A DNA stretch of 64,000 nt from Methylobacterium sp. UNC378MF (GTDB lineage Bacteria; Pseudomonadota; Alphaproteobacteria; Rhizobiales; Beijerinckiaceae). The position numbers and the translations under genes are program-made. Within the stretch, counting starts at the first letter, position 1; each line of letters starts with the position of its first letter. The notes below the pieces were generated by a model, which worked only from the letters and a program-made list of their open reading frames with translations, was not told the DNA's origin and made no database searches. This document shows, piece after piece, positions 34,133 to 43,347 of the stretch. The DNA lies in contig NZ_FMWU01000001.1 in assembly GCF_900103195.1 (NCBI RefSeq), forward strand, positions 62,001 through 126,000. Direction: 5' to 3'.

Positions 34133-35443
34133 CTACATCCTCTGGTCGCGGATGCCGGCGATCAGCAGCGAGGACGAGCTCCAGATCACCAGGAAGCAGA
34201 AGAACGACACCAGCAGGGAGTGGCCCCGCTCGGGATAGAGGCTGTCGGTGGGCAGGACCGGCGGCACGAAGGTGGCCAGGAAGATGTGCTGCTTGCTGGC
34301 CGAAATGCGCGCGCGGTCGAGCAGGCTGTGGGCCGATTCCTCGAGCTTCTCGGCAATCGTCCGTTCGACCAGCAGCCCTTCGTACTGAAGCAGCGCCTCG
34401 GTCAGATTCTGGCCGCCCGCGCTGGCATTGGTGCTCGTCAGCTCGTCCTGAAGCGCCTTCATCTGCTGGTCGATAGCCGCGATGTTGGCGACGTAGGTCT
34501 GGATCGAGCGTGAACGCTCGTCCAGATTCGAGCCGCGCAGGACCTGCAGGTCGTTCTCGGCCTTCAGCTTGTCCTTCCGCAGGAGCGTCAGGGTGGTCAG
34601 CGTCCCCTCGGCCGTCTTGATCGGATCGATCACGCCCCACTGATTGCGGAACGCCTGCAGCGCGACATGCGCCTTGCTCAGCCGGTCCTGAGCGACCTTG
34701 GCGTCGGCCTCGGCCTGGGTGACCATGTCGGCCTGCGCACGCTTCGAGATGTCGTTGATCAGCGCCTCCGAGCGCGACACCACCGCCTGGGCGATGGTCA
34801 GGGCATCCTCGGGCGTGAAGGCGCGCACGGACAGGCGGATCACGCCCGAAATCGAGTCGATATGCGCCTCGACGTGCTTGCGCCAGTATTTGGTCAGATC
34901 CTCAATCGGGTCGGTGGGATCGAAACGCGTCCAGAAATCGGCCTCGGGCCGGGAGAACATCTTAGAGATGCCGATGCTCTTCTCGAGCGCCTCGACCAAC
35001 GTCTGGCTGTTGATGTAGTCGCGGACGATGAAGCTGTCCTGGCTGTTGTGCTTCTGAATCAGGTTCGTGTACTGGCCGAGCGAGATGTTCTCCATCGGCT
35101 CGACGTTGCCGCGGACCGCAAACTGGGCCTCCGCGACGTACTGGTTGGACGCGAACACGAACAGGTAGAGCCCGACCACGAGGGTGGGCAGGAGAACGAA
35201 GAAGCTGACGCGGCGGATGATCCGTGCGCCGTAGGTCGAGGTGTCCTCCTCGCGGGGACGCAGGCCCGGCAGCCGGTTCCAGTCCAGGCGCTGCCGCACC
35301 GAGGCGACGAGCGCCCGCGCGGTGCGCTTCTCCGGCACCGGCCGGATCGTCTCCGCGCTGCGCCGCAGCTCCGTCATGGTCGGAGCGGCGAACGTCACGA
35401 TCTCGCCTTCGCGCGTGTCGTCCTTGACGTCGTCGAAGCTCAT
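34133..35443 (-). CDS. capsule polysaccharide export inner-membrane protein, KpsE/CtrB-like
   Basis: A 436-residue protein with two membrane helices, one near residue 80-100 (VSFFVLLPTLVVGLYLFVFA) and one at the C-terminus (LLVSFFCFLVIWSSSSLLIA), enclosing a long periplasmic coiled coil (RAQADMVTQAEADAKVAQDR; EALLQYEGLLVERTIAEKLE). ASNQYVAEAQFAVRG and FFCFLVIW are typical of BexC/CtrB/KpsE (PCP-3) proteins that bridge the inner-membrane ABC exporter and the outer-membrane channel. The start is ATG 35443; upstream codons are arginine-rich and not coding-like. The usual KpsM/T/D partners are not nearby. Confidence 0.82.
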   Translation of the reverse strand: MSFDDVKDDTREGEIVTFAAPTMTELRRSAETIRPVPEKRTARALVASVRQRLDWNRLPGLRPREEDTSTYGARIIRRVSFFVLLPTLVVGLYLFVFASNQYVAEAQFAVRGNVEPMENISLGQYTNLIQKHNSQDSFIVRDYINSQTLVEALEKSIGISKMFSRPEADFWTRFDPTDPIEDLTKYWRKHVEAHIDSISGVIRLSVRAFTPEDALTIAQAVVSRSEALINDISKRAQADMVTQAEADAKVAQDRLSKAHVALQAFRNQWGVIDPIKTAEGTLTTLTLLRKDKLKAENDLQVLRGSNLDERSRSIQTYVANIAAIDQQMKALQDELTSTNASAGGQNLTEALLQYEGLLVERTIAEKLEESAHSLLDRARISASKQHIFLATFVPPVLPTDSLYPERGHSLLVSFFCFLVIWSSSSLLIAGIRDQRM

Positions 35444-35634
35444 CCGCTCATTGTTCCTGGGTCTGCGCCGGTTCCGCTGCCGCGGCGCCGGCCGAGGGGC
35501 GGCCCGTGCGCGGTTACCGGGATCCCGTTCTTTTAGGCCCTTTTTATGGCACCTCGCCCGGTCCGCCCTCGGCTGCTGCACCGCGGCGACGGGCGCCGTA
35601 GCCCAGGGCGGGTATCGCGGCCTACAGTCTCTGA

Positions 35635-36066
35635 ATGATGACAGAACCGCATGTCACGGGCGTGGCCGGCCGCGCCGCCGGCCGCTCGGCCAAGACCAAG
35701 CTCTCCGAGATCGTCGTCGTTTGCGCCAAATGCGCCAAGCGGCAGGGCCTGCGCGGGCGGGACCTGTGCGCCCTGCTGAAGAAGGCCGGAAAGAAGGCTG
35801 CCCGGGACGGGGCACCGGGCCGCCGGGGGAAGCTCTGCATCGTAGAGGCGGGCTGCCTCGGTCCCTGTCCGAAGCGCGCCGTGGCGGTCGCCACCGGGGC
35901 CAGCCTCGCCGCGGGCCGGGTCATCCTGCTCGACCCCGCCGCCGGCCCGGCCGAGGCCCTCGCCGCCGTGCTTGATCCCGTCCTGCCGCGCCGTGTGGTC
36001 CCCGAATTCGGCCCCAATACCGCTCTAGCGGCGGTACGACCCGACGAATCGCCGCCACTCCGCTGA
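35635..36066 (+). CDS. thioredoxin-like (2Fe-2S) ferredoxin-type protein
   Basis: A 143-residue protein with a cysteine pattern typical of NuoE-like, thioredoxin-fold 2Fe-2S domains: VVVCAKCAKRQG, DLCALLKKAG and LCIVEAGCLGPCPKRAVAV. CxxC ... C ... CxxxxxCxxxC gives the four cluster ligands plus extra cysteines. There is an N-terminal Ala/Arg-rich extension. Partner unknown. ATG 35635; a second ATG follows at once (35638). It ends about 55 bases before the HpnL-like gene. Confidence 0.68.
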   Translation: MMTEPHVTGVAGRAAGRSAKTKLSEIVVVCAKCAKRQGLRGRDLCALLKKAGKKAARDGAPGRRGKLCIVEAGCLGPCPKRAVAVATGASLAAGRVILLDPAAGPAEALAAVLDPVLPRRVVPEFGPNTALAAVRPDESPPLR

Positions 36067-36121
36067 CCGGCACAACCTGGAGCGCGCTCTTGCCCGCCTC
36101 TCGACGCGAGGCCCGCACACC

Positions 36122-37189
36122 GTGACCGGCGACCACGTTTCCCGGAAGCGGCGGGCGACCCACGCCGTGCTGCGCCGCCTCCCGCTGTTCGGCACCCTGA
36201 TCGGCCTCGGCCTCGCTATCTGGCTCGTGGCGACCAACGATCTCGCCGCCGTGGCCACGGCCTTCGGGCGGATCGGAGTCGCGGGCTTTGCCGGCGTCAC
36301 GCTGGTGAGGGTCCTCGTGATTCTGCTCTGCGGCCTCGCCTGGGCCCGAATCCTCGACGGGCTGACGCCGGCGGCGGCTTCGGCCTGCCTGATCCTGCGC
36401 TTCGTCCGCGAAGGCATCAACGTGCTGCTGCCCGTGGCCTCGGTGGGCGGCGACGTCCTCGGCGCGCGCCTCCTCACCTTCTGGGGTGTCGCCGGCTCCC
36501 TGGCGGCGGCCTCCGTCCTGGCCGACATGCTGTTCCAGGTCGGAACCCTCGCCCTGTTCGCCAGCCTCGGCGCAGGCCTCCTCAGCCGGGTCGAGGGCGC
36601 CGAGGCGGCAGCCCTCGCCAGCTGGACGCTGCGGACGCTCGCAGTGGCTGGGCTGGCGGTGGCGGCATTCTTCGCCCTCCAGCGGACCGGCATCGTGCGG
36701 ATGATCGAGGATCGGCTCGCCGCCCTCGGCCGGCGCTTCGTCCGCGAGACCGAGGCGCGCCCCGAGCCGGCGCCGCGGATCCAGGGCGCCCTGGACATGG
36801 TCTGGGCGCGGAGCCGCCGGGGTCATCTCGCCCAGTCCTTCGCCCTGCACGCGCTGGCCTGGCTGCTCGGAACCGCCGAGGTCGCGGTCGTCCTCGCCTG
36901 CATCGGTGTGGACCATGTCGGCCTGGCGGACATCCTGGTGATCGAGGCGCTCAGCCAAGCGATCAAGGCGGCCGCCTTCCTGGTCCCGAGTGGGCTCGGC
37001 GTTCAGGAGGGCGGGCTCGTGCTGGTCTGCGGGTTGTTCGGCATCGATGCGGGCACCGCCCTCGCCCTGTCCCTCGCGCGCCGCGTACCCGACGTGGTCC
37101 TCGGCCTGCCCGCCCTGCTCGTCTGGCAGAACCTCGAGGCGCGCCGCGCCGGCGTGCGCCCGGCCACACCCAGCTGCGACCGTCCGTGA
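36122..37189 (+). CDS. HpnL-like UPF0104/LPG-synthase-type membrane protein
   Basis: A 355-residue polytopic protein with about eight membrane segments. FVREGINVLLPVASVGGDVL and LSQAIKAAAFLVPSGLGVQE, GGLVLVCGLFG are the conserved blocks of the lysylphosphatidylglycerol-synthase TM-domain (UPF0104) family, whose hopanoid-associated subgroup is HpnL. The family is thought to flip lipids. It begins with GTG at 36122. Its stop overlaps the fliP GTG by four bases (GTGA), which is odd for a lipid gene. HpnL assignment is by similarity to the hopanoid subgroup; no other hpn gene is in the window. Confidence 0.75.
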   Translation: MTGDHVSRKRRATHAVLRRLPLFGTLIGLGLAIWLVATNDLAAVATAFGRIGVAGFAGVTLVRVLVILLCGLAWARILDGLTPAAASACLILRFVREGINVLLPVASVGGDVLGARLLTFWGVAGSLAAASVLADMLFQVGTLALFASLGAGLLSRVEGAEAAALASWTLRTLAVAGLAVAAFFALQRTGIVRMIEDRLAALGRRFVRETEARPEPAPRIQGALDMVWARSRRGHLAQSFALHALAWLLGTAEVAVVLACIGVDHVGLADILVIEALSQAIKAAAFLVPSGLGVQEGGLVLVCGLFGIDAGTALALSLARRVPDVVLGLPALLVWQNLEARRAGVRPATPSCDRP

Positions 37190-37968
37190 CCTCACATAAC
37201 CCCGACCCGATCCGTCCGAGGCGCACCGTCTCGAAGTCGCACCGGCGGCTGCTCATCCTGGCCGGACTGGCCGGCGGCCTGCTCGCCGCCGGCCCCGCTT
37301 TGGCGCAGAGCGTCACCCTCGACCTCGGCGCCGGCGGCACCACCGAGCGGGCCCTGCAACTCGTGGCGCTGATCACCGTCCTGGCGGTGGCGCCCTCCGT
37401 GCTCGTGATGGCCACGGCCTTCACCCGCATCGTCGTGGTGCTGTCGATCCTGCGGTCGGCGCTGGGCACCCAGACGGCGCCCCCGACCGCGGTGCTCGTC
37501 AGCCTCGCGCTGTTCCTGACCGCCTTCGTGATGGCTCCGACGGGCCGCGCGGCTTACAGCGCCGGCATCGAGCCGCTGATCGCCGGCCGGATCACGCAGG
37601 CCCAGGCGTTCGAGCGCGCCTCGGCGCCGTTCAAGACCTTCATGCTGCGCAATGTGCGCGAGAAGGACCTGAAGCTGTTCCTCGACCTCGCCAAGGTGCA
37701 GACGCCGAAGGGCCCGGAGGATGTCGGCCTCGAGATCGTGACACCGGCCTTCATGATCTCGGAACTGCGCCGCGCCTTCGAGATCGGCTTCCTGCTGTTC
37801 ATCCCGTTCCTGATCATCGACCTCGTGGTCGCCTCGGTTCTGATGGCCATCGGCATGATGATGGTCCCGCCGGCCACAGTCGCGCTGCCGTTCAAGCTGA
37901 TCTTCTTCGTGCTGGTCGACGGCTGGACCCTCGTCGCCGGCTCCCTGGTCCAGAGCTACGGCGGATGA
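37186..37968 (+). CDS. fliP: flagellar export gate protein FliP
   Basis: A 260-residue export-gate component. A signal peptide (HRRLLILAGLAGGLLAAGPA) precedes TAFTRIVVVLSILRSALGT, LFLTAFVMAPTGRAAYSAG, FLLFIPFLIIDLVVASVLM and AIGMMMVPPATVALPFKLI, which are the conserved FliP motifs. Five FliP subunits form most of the gate with FliQ and FliR. The GTG at 37186 overlaps the HpnL-like stop by four bases. FliQ and FliR are not in the window. Confidence 0.95.
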   Translation: MTSHNPDPIRPRRTVSKSHRRLLILAGLAGGLLAAGPALAQSVTLDLGAGGTTERALQLVALITVLAVAPSVLVMATAFTRIVVVLSILRSALGTQTAPPTAVLVSLALFLTAFVMAPTGRAAYSAGIEPLIAGRITQAQAFERASAPFKTFMLRNVREKDLKLFLDLAKVQTPKGPEDVGLEIVTPAFMISELRRAFEIGFLLFIPFLIIDLVVASVLMAIGMMMVPPATVALPFKLIFFVLVDGWTLVAGSLVQSYGG

Positions 37969-37987
37969 GAGCGGTCGCGCCGGGCCG

Positions 37988-38467
37988 TCAGCCAGGGAGG
38001 GACGTCGCGTCGACGATCCGGACCGCCGCGAAGCCCTCCGCGTCCGACGGCGGCTCGAACAGACGGTCGACGGAGCGGATGCTCGACTCCGGGACCTGCC
38101 GGTCCGGGGCGCGCCGCCGGTTCCGCTCGAGGGCGACAGAGAGCGGCGCGCGGATCCAGACGGCCTCCGCGGCGACGCCGCAGGCTCGCGCGACGGCGAG
38201 GATCGGCGCGCGGTGCCGCCTGCCGGGCAGGGCGGCGTCGAGGTAGACGCGGCCGGCCTGGGGCTGCTGCCGGGCGATCCAGGTGGACTTTCCGGCCCCC
38301 TGCAGGCCGCACACGACCACGAGCCGCTCCACCGAGTCCGCGGCGAGCGCCGCGCGCAGCGCCGCGAGGGCCAGTCGCCACGCCTCGGCGTTCCGTTCGG
38401 GCGTCCAGATGCGGCCGTCCTCGGTGTCCAGGAAGGCGTCCGGGTCGATGACGACCACCGCGCTCAC
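37988..38467 (-). CDS. P-loop kinase-like protein
   Basis: A 159-residue P-loop protein: Walker A VVCGLQGAGKSTWIARQQ, then VYLDAALPGRRHR and AVWIRAPLSVALERNRRRAP, resembling small polynucleotide/zeta-toxin-type kinases. The lid arginines (ERNRRRAPDR) are present. No antitoxin is next to it. It starts with GTG at 38467, overlapping the large repeat-protein stop by four bases (GTGA), and so is coupled to it. The first 40 residues may contribute an extra strand. Substrate unknown. Confidence 0.55.
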   Translation of the reverse strand: MSAVVVIDPDAFLDTEDGRIWTPERNAEAWRLALAALRAALAADSVERLVVVCGLQGAGKSTWIARQQPQAGRVYLDAALPGRRHRAPILAVARACGVAAEAVWIRAPLSVALERNRRRAPDRQVPESSIRSVDRLFEPPSDAEGFAAVRIVDATSLPG

Positions 38468-41400
38468 CCGGGCGGCGCGCCGGGTGTTTCGGCGCTGCTC
38501 TGCTGCTGGCCGCCCTGCGGACCACCCGCGGGTGCCTCGGCGCCCGCACCCGGTGCCTCCGGCCGGCCGCGATCGGGCGTGGCGGCGTCCGGGTACCGCT
38601 TGCGATACTCGGCCAGGAAGGCCGACAGGGTCTGGGCCTTCGTGGCGCGCGCCGCGATGTCCCGGAAGCCCGGTGCCCGGGTCGGGTCCGTGCCGGTCAG
38701 GAGTGCGAAGGTGCGGGCATCCGGGCTCGCCGCCATCCCCTGCGAGAACTTCGCCTTCAGCCGCTCCAGGCCGATGGCCTCATGCGCGAGATCATAGGCG
38801 ATGGCGGCACGCACGACGTCGGCGCGCGCCTGATCGTCCAGGGGCTGGCCGGACTGCCACGCTTCGCCGAGCAGCGCCTCGTGGGCTTCGCCGGCCTCGC
38901 GCCAGCGGCGTGCACCCCAATAGATGTCGGCGCGCAGACGCTCGATATCCGGGCCGCTCTCGCCCTCGATCGTCTCCAGCGCAAAGTCGGTCCGGGTCAG
39001 GTCCGACAGGGCACGGGCGCGGATCAGGGCGCGGGCGCGTTTGAGCTCGCCCGGCAGTTCGGGCAGCTCGGTGGCATCGAGGACCTTCAGCGCCTCCATG
39101 GGCTTGTCGTCCATCAGCCGCACCGTCGCGAGCCGCGCCGCCACCGAGGAACGCGCCGGGCCGGTGAGGCGGTTGTCGATCTGGTACTGCAGGAGGTCGG
39201 CGGCGGAATCGAGCAGGTCGAGGCTCACGAGGCGGTCGGCCAAGCGGCGCACCACCTCGTCACCGCGCCGTCCGATCGGGCTCAGCTCGCGGAAATCGAA
39301 GAAGAGCGCCACGGCCTCGATCCCGGGGAGCTTGTCGCCCTTGTCGGTGAGGTAGAGGCTCTCGAACGCCGCCTGCGCCTCCCGCGCCAGGGCCGCGGTG
39401 CCGGGGGCATTGGGCGCGAAGGCGTTGGCTCGGCGCACCGCCGTGAAAGCGTCGCGCCACCGGCCGGCCGCGAGATAGAGGCGGGCAAGGCCGGCAGTGA
39501 TGCCGTCCTCCACCGGGCCTCCGTGCCAGGTCAGGGCGAACCGCTCCAGCCGCTCGACGGCGGCATCGGGGGCCAGCTTGCCGGCAGCCCGGGCCAGGAG
39601 CGTCCCCCGGAGCACGGCCTCGGCCGAGACCGGACGCACGGCCGACTCGTCCAGGCGCGCATAGGCGTCCAGAGCCGCCTCGGTCTGGCCGGTCGCCTCG
39701 GCCACGCGGGCGCGGACCAGGGCCAGCCGGTCCCGGATCCAGGGCGACAGATCGCGTTCCGCCTCCGCCCGGGCGGCGGCGGTCTCGGCATCGCCGTTCT
39801 CGATCGCCGATTCGGCTGCACTCGCCCGGATCAGCTGCGCGACATCCGCGGGATAGCCATTGGCCAGCGGCAGAACCTTGAGGAAACCGGACTCCGCCGT
39901 CTTCCAGTCGCCCGTCCCGGCGGCCGCCATCGCGCGCCACAGAGCGGCCTCGGGATCATCGATCAGGAGCGGCACGCTGAGGGCCTTCAGCGCCTCGGTG
40001 TTCCGGCCGATCCGCACCAGGGCCATGCCCCGCAGGAGGGCGGTGTCGCGCTGCGCGGCCAGGAGAGGATCGTCGGCGGCCGCGATCTCGAGCGCGGTGA
40101 GGCCCTCGTAATCGAGGCCGTTGGCGAAATCTGCGCGTGCCAGGGCGAGCCGTGCCGGCCCGCGCTCGGACGGCGTCGCCGCGACGGCCGCGTCGAAGAG
40201 GCGGCGCAGAGTTTCGCGGACGTTCCCGGATCTGGCGCGCTCCCAGGCCTCCATCGTGATGGTGAGCGCCCCTGCATCGGCGAGCACCACGTCCGGCTTG
40301 CGGGCCGCCATCGAGGCGGCAAGGCCGCCCTCGCGGCCGATCGAGACGCCCTCGAGTTCGGGCCGCACGGCCAGATCGTCAGCGCCGGCGAGCACCGCCA
40401 GGCCGTGCCGGCTCGGCAGGATCTCGAAATCGACGAAGCGACGGCTCTTCGGATTGCCGACCGGATGCGCCGCCGCCGAGGTGACCACCGCGATCCGCTC
40501 GCCGTCGAGGGTGAGCCATGTCGCCGAGCCGGGTCGCGGCAGCGCGAGGGCGACGGCGATACGGCCGGACGGATCGGGCTTGCGGACCGGATCGATCGTG
40601 TCGCTCGGACTCAGCGTATCGCCCGCCGAGAGTTCCCACGCCACCCCGTTTCCGGTGATGACGGCGTTCAGATCAACGAGGCGGCCGGACGGGACCGGGA
40701 ACCGCAGGACGGTCAGCGGGCCCGTTCGGGCCGGCGGTCCCATCGGCGCGAGGCCCTGGCTCGCCGGTGGCACGATGACCGGCTCCGCGGTCTCGAAGGC
40801 CAGCGTCGCGATGCCGCCGCGCTCGAACAGGACGGCCGGCGGCAGGGACTGGAACGGGAAGATCAGACCGCCGCCGGCACGGCGCGTCGGCGGCGCTTCG
40901 GGCGGGCGGGGTGCGGCGACCGGCGCCGCCGGACGTGGCGGCACAGGCACGGCCGGGAGCGGCGTCCCAGTGGCAGGGCCCGGCACATCGACGGCGACCG
41001 CGGCTGACTCCAGCGGCTTGCGCCGGACCACGTCCACGAAGATGGCGCCGTCCTCCCGCTCGGTGCCGATCGTGTACCCGTCCTCGGGTGTAACGAGGAG
41101 GTTCGCCGAGGTGGCGTCGATCTCCGTCGCCAGCTTGGCAATGCCCGGCCGCGGGCGGCCGCGGGTCGCGCTAGGATCGATCGTCCAGGCACCGATCACC
41201 CGCACCCGCGTCGCGGGCCCTTCGGCGGTGACCACGGAAACGGCTTCCGCGGGCAGGCGCAGCGACAGCCGCGTCAGGGTCGGAAGCCGCGCCAGTTCGA
41301 GCGACAGGGGCCGGCGCACCGGTTCCGGGATCCGCGCCTTGAGCGCCTCCTCGGCGGCCCGGGCCCGGCGGGCGAGTTCGGCCACCACTTCGGGCGGGAG

Positions 41401-41838
41401 CGGCGGCGGGAGGCCGGACCAGCCCTCCGGCAGCAGGTCCAGGAACACGCGCTCGCCGGCCGTCTGGACGTTGAACCGAAAGGGTCGCTGCAGGGCGAGC
41501 CGGAGGCCGGTGCCGTCGGGGTCGCGGCGGACGCTGGCGACGAAGGCCGGCATCTCGTCGGCGAGATGCTCGGGCCCTGGGGCGATCCGCTCGCCGTAGC
41601 CGACGAGCAGCACGCCGCCGGCGAGCTTGGCCTTGAGCGCGACCGGCTTGTCGAAGGTCAGGACGATCCGGCCGTAGCCGCCGGCACCGCTGCCGATCTC
41701 GCTGCCCTTCGCGCCGATCAGCCGGGCGGCCAGGGCCGGGTCGACTGCCGCCAGCAGGGCGAGCAGCGCCAGCGACGCGGCCAGCAGCCGCGCGCCACGT
41801 CCTCGACCGACCCGGGGTCGCCCGCCCACCGATCCCAT
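38464..41838 (-). CDS. large exported AMIN-like/TPR repeat protein
   Basis: A 1124-residue exported protein. Signal peptide: LLAASLALLALLAAVDPALA. The region after it (GGYGRIVLTFDKPVALKAKL, FRFNVQTAGERVFLDLLP) resembles an AMIN-type beta domain, followed by a proline-rich linker (about 280-320). The C-terminal half is alpha-helical with TPR-like repeats (RDTALLRGMALVRIGRNTEA; ALWRAMAAAGTGDWKTAESG; ARLYLAAGRWRDAFTAVRRA). The tail is Gly/Pro/Gln-rich. Rhizobiales carry similar large proteins near motility loci; I do not know a function. A CtrA-like box lies upstream. Confidence 0.75.
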   Translation of the reverse strand: MGSVGGRPRVGRGRGARLLAASLALLALLAAVDPALAARLIGAKGSEIGSGAGGYGRIVLTFDKPVALKAKLAGGVLLVGYGERIAPGPEHLADEMPAFVASVRRDPDGTGLRLALQRPFRFNVQTAGERVFLDLLPEGWSGLPPPLPPEVVAELARRARAAEEALKARIPEPVRRPLSLELARLPTLTRLSLRLPAEAVSVVTAEGPATRVRVIGAWTIDPSATRGRPRPGIAKLATEIDATSANLLVTPEDGYTIGTEREDGAIFVDVVRRKPLESAAVAVDVPGPATGTPLPAVPVPPRPAAPVAAPRPPEAPPTRRAGGGLIFPFQSLPPAVLFERGGIATLAFETAEPVIVPPASQGLAPMGPPARTGPLTVLRFPVPSGRLVDLNAVITGNGVAWELSAGDTLSPSDTIDPVRKPDPSGRIAVALALPRPGSATWLTLDGERIAVVTSAAAHPVGNPKSRRFVDFEILPSRHGLAVLAGADDLAVRPELEGVSIGREGGLAASMAARKPDVVLADAGALTITMEAWERARSGNVRETLRRLFDAAVAATPSERGPARLALARADFANGLDYEGLTALEIAAADDPLLAAQRDTALLRGMALVRIGRNTEALKALSVPLLIDDPEAALWRAMAAAGTGDWKTAESGFLKVLPLANGYPADVAQLIRASAAESAIENGDAETAAARAEAERDLSPWIRDRLALVRARVAEATGQTEAALDAYARLDESAVRPVSAEAVLRGTLLARAAGKLAPDAAVERLERFALTWHGGPVEDGITAGLARLYLAAGRWRDAFTAVRRANAFAPNAPGTAALAREAQAAFESLYLTDKGDKLPGIEAVALFFDFRELSPIGRRGDEVVRRLADRLVSLDLLDSAADLLQYQIDNRLTGPARSSVAARLATVRLMDDKPMEALKVLDATELPELPGELKRARALIRARALSDLTRTDFALETIEGESGPDIERLRADIYWGARRWREAGEAHEALLGEAWQSGQPLDDQARADVVRAAIAYDLAHEAIGLERLKAKFSQGMAASPDARTFALLTGTDPTRAPGFRDIAARATKAQTLSAFLAEYRKRYPDAATPDRGRPEAPGAGAEAPAGGPQGGQQQSSAETPGAPPG

Positions 41839-41925
41839 CGCCTCGCCGATCCGAACCCGGCGCGCGGCACCGGACGGGCCGCGGCGCGCGGCGCCACATC
41901 TCGGCGGGATCCTGCGGCACCGCGG

Positions 41926-41940
41926 CTAACGCTGGCTTAA
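41926..41940 (-). promoter_or_regulatory. CtrA-like box upstream of the repeat protein
   Basis: CTAA-CGCTGGC-TTAA has half-sites seven bases apart, one mismatch from the CtrA consensus. It lies about 90 bases upstream of the repeat-protein start, in the 137-base gap behind the IalB gene. The motif is nearly symmetric, so orientation is arbitrary. Confidence 0.5.
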
Positions 41941-41975
41941 CCGTAACGGGAAAAGGCGGCGGAGCGCGGCGCGCT

Positions 41976-42692
41976 TCAACCGCTGAGGGCGACGGCCCGG
42001 TCGAAGGCCTGCGAGAAGCCCGTTAGCGGCACCGTGATCGTGGCCGGATCGGCGCTGCCCGCCTTCTGAGCGGTGACGGTCAGCGCCTTGGCGGTGCGCA
42101 TCCCGTCGAGGGCCAACGTCGGGAAGCTGATCGCCACGATGCAGCCCTCTGCGCCGCAGGTCGTGTAGGGCGCACCCTTGCCGAGGGCCTGCTCGTCGAG
42201 CTTGAAGGTCACGCCGGGCTCGATCGACATCCCGAAGGGCATCAGCACGACGCCCTCGGAGCGGCCGTTCGCGGGCGTCTGCAGTTCGAAGCCGAACTTG
42301 CGCCGGCCAGTCTGCGAATCGCCCTGCGCCTGCGCCACGATGCAGGTGACCTTCTCGTTCGGGCGGGTGCAGGTCATCGTCCAGTCGCCGTAGCTCTCGC
42401 TGACGGTGCTGGCCCCGGCCGGCCACACGGCGTGCGCGGGCGCCGCATGGGTCGCGGCCTCCTCGGACTTGGCGGCCTCCGGCGGCTTGGCGGCCTCCGG
42501 CGGCTTGGACGCCTTGTGAGGGGCCGGCTTCGCCCGAGGCTTCGGACGCGCCTTGGCAGGCGCATCGGCAGGGGCTTCGGCGGATGGGGCGGCCTCGGGC
42601 TCGGCATCCTGCGCCCGCGCCGCCAGGTTCGGGACCGCTGTGAGCGAGGTCGCGATCAGGCTGAGACGCAGGAGCGCACGAAATGTCGGCAT
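41976..42692 (-). CDS. invasion-associated locus B (IalB) family protein
   Basis: A 238-residue exported protein. The signal peptide (LRLSLIATSLTAVPNLAARA) precedes a Pro/Ala/Lys-rich linker with PPEAAK repeats and the IalB core SESYGDWTMTCTRPNEKVTC, then FGFELQTPANG, VLMPFGMSIEPGVTF and YTTCGAEGCIVAISF. The paired cysteines suggest disulfides. IalB-like proteins are common in Rhizobiales envelopes. The name comes from Bartonella; there is no evidence of invasion here. The start is ATG 42692 rather than 42758. Confidence 0.82.
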   Translation of the reverse strand: MPTFRALLRLSLIATSLTAVPNLAARAQDAEPEAAPSAEAPADAPAKARPKPRAKPAPHKASKPPEAAKPPEAAKSEEAATHAAPAHAVWPAGASTVSESYGDWTMTCTRPNEKVTCIVAQAQGDSQTGRRKFGFELQTPANGRSEGVVLMPFGMSIEPGVTFKLDEQALGKGAPYTTCGAEGCIVAISFPTLALDGMRTAKALTVTAQKAGSADPATITVPLTGFSQAFDRAVALSG

Positions 42693-42794
42693 GGAATCAC
42701 GATCCCCCGGAGCCACTGGACGGCAGAGCCGCCTAATGCCCAAGCCGGGGCGACGCAATCGCCGGACGCATCGGCCCCGGGTTGCGTGCCGGTC

Positions 42795-42971
42795 TCAGAG
42801 GGGATTCGGGCCGCCGACGGCGCGGGCGAGCGCGCAGCGGCGCGCGAAGGCGGTCTCGGAACCGCTGCGCAGGGCGCGGCCGACGGCGAAGACGAGAGTG
42901 AGGAAGCCGGGATCACGGTCGGCGGTCTCGACGACCGGGCCGGGGATCCGGGAGGTGATGAGCGCGAGCAT
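42795..42971 (-). CDS. small hypothetical protein
   Basis: A 58-residue protein, MLALITSRIPGPVVETADRD, PGFLTLVFAVGRALRSGSET, then AFARRCALARAVGGPNPL. The ATG at 42971 follows AGGAG at seven bases, the main reason for calling it. No domain; the pattern could be a small amphipathic or membrane-associated peptide. The longer frame to 43139 has no better start. Confidence 0.4.
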   Translation of the reverse strand: MLALITSRIPGPVVETADRDPGFLTLVFAVGRALRSGSETAFARRCALARAVGGPNPL

Positions 42972-43347
42972 GACGGACTCCTGATGCGAGGTCCCAGGCG
43001 TCTCCATGCTCCCCGATTTCAGTGGTCTTCTGCGCGACCCTGCTGCACTGCAATATGAGCCCCGCGCTCGGAGCCTGCCACCGGCGATAAGGCTGGGGAC
43101 GCATGCACCGAGTTCATGGGCAAATCCGGGATCGGGCAAGTGGACGTTAAGGAAGGACTGGGCGGGCGCGGTTGACCGGCGACGGGCAAGCCGCCATTGA
43201 GCCCGTTTCCGGCGACTCGGACCCTGAAGCGCACCGGCACCACTCCGGCGGCGGGGCCTGTCGCCGCACTGTCACACGCGCGCCATAACCCGCCCGCGAG
43301 CCAGACGAGCGGACGCGCCCGGCATCCGCCAGACGAGGATATCCCGC
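42972..43347 (+). other. intergenic region upstream of homospermidine synthase
   Basis: A 376-base gap. No convincing ORF on either strand. AAGGAAGG and GGAGG-like patches are scattered. The region just before hss (GAGGATATCCCGC) carries its ribosome site. A promoter is expected, but I cannot place one. Confidence 0.4.
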
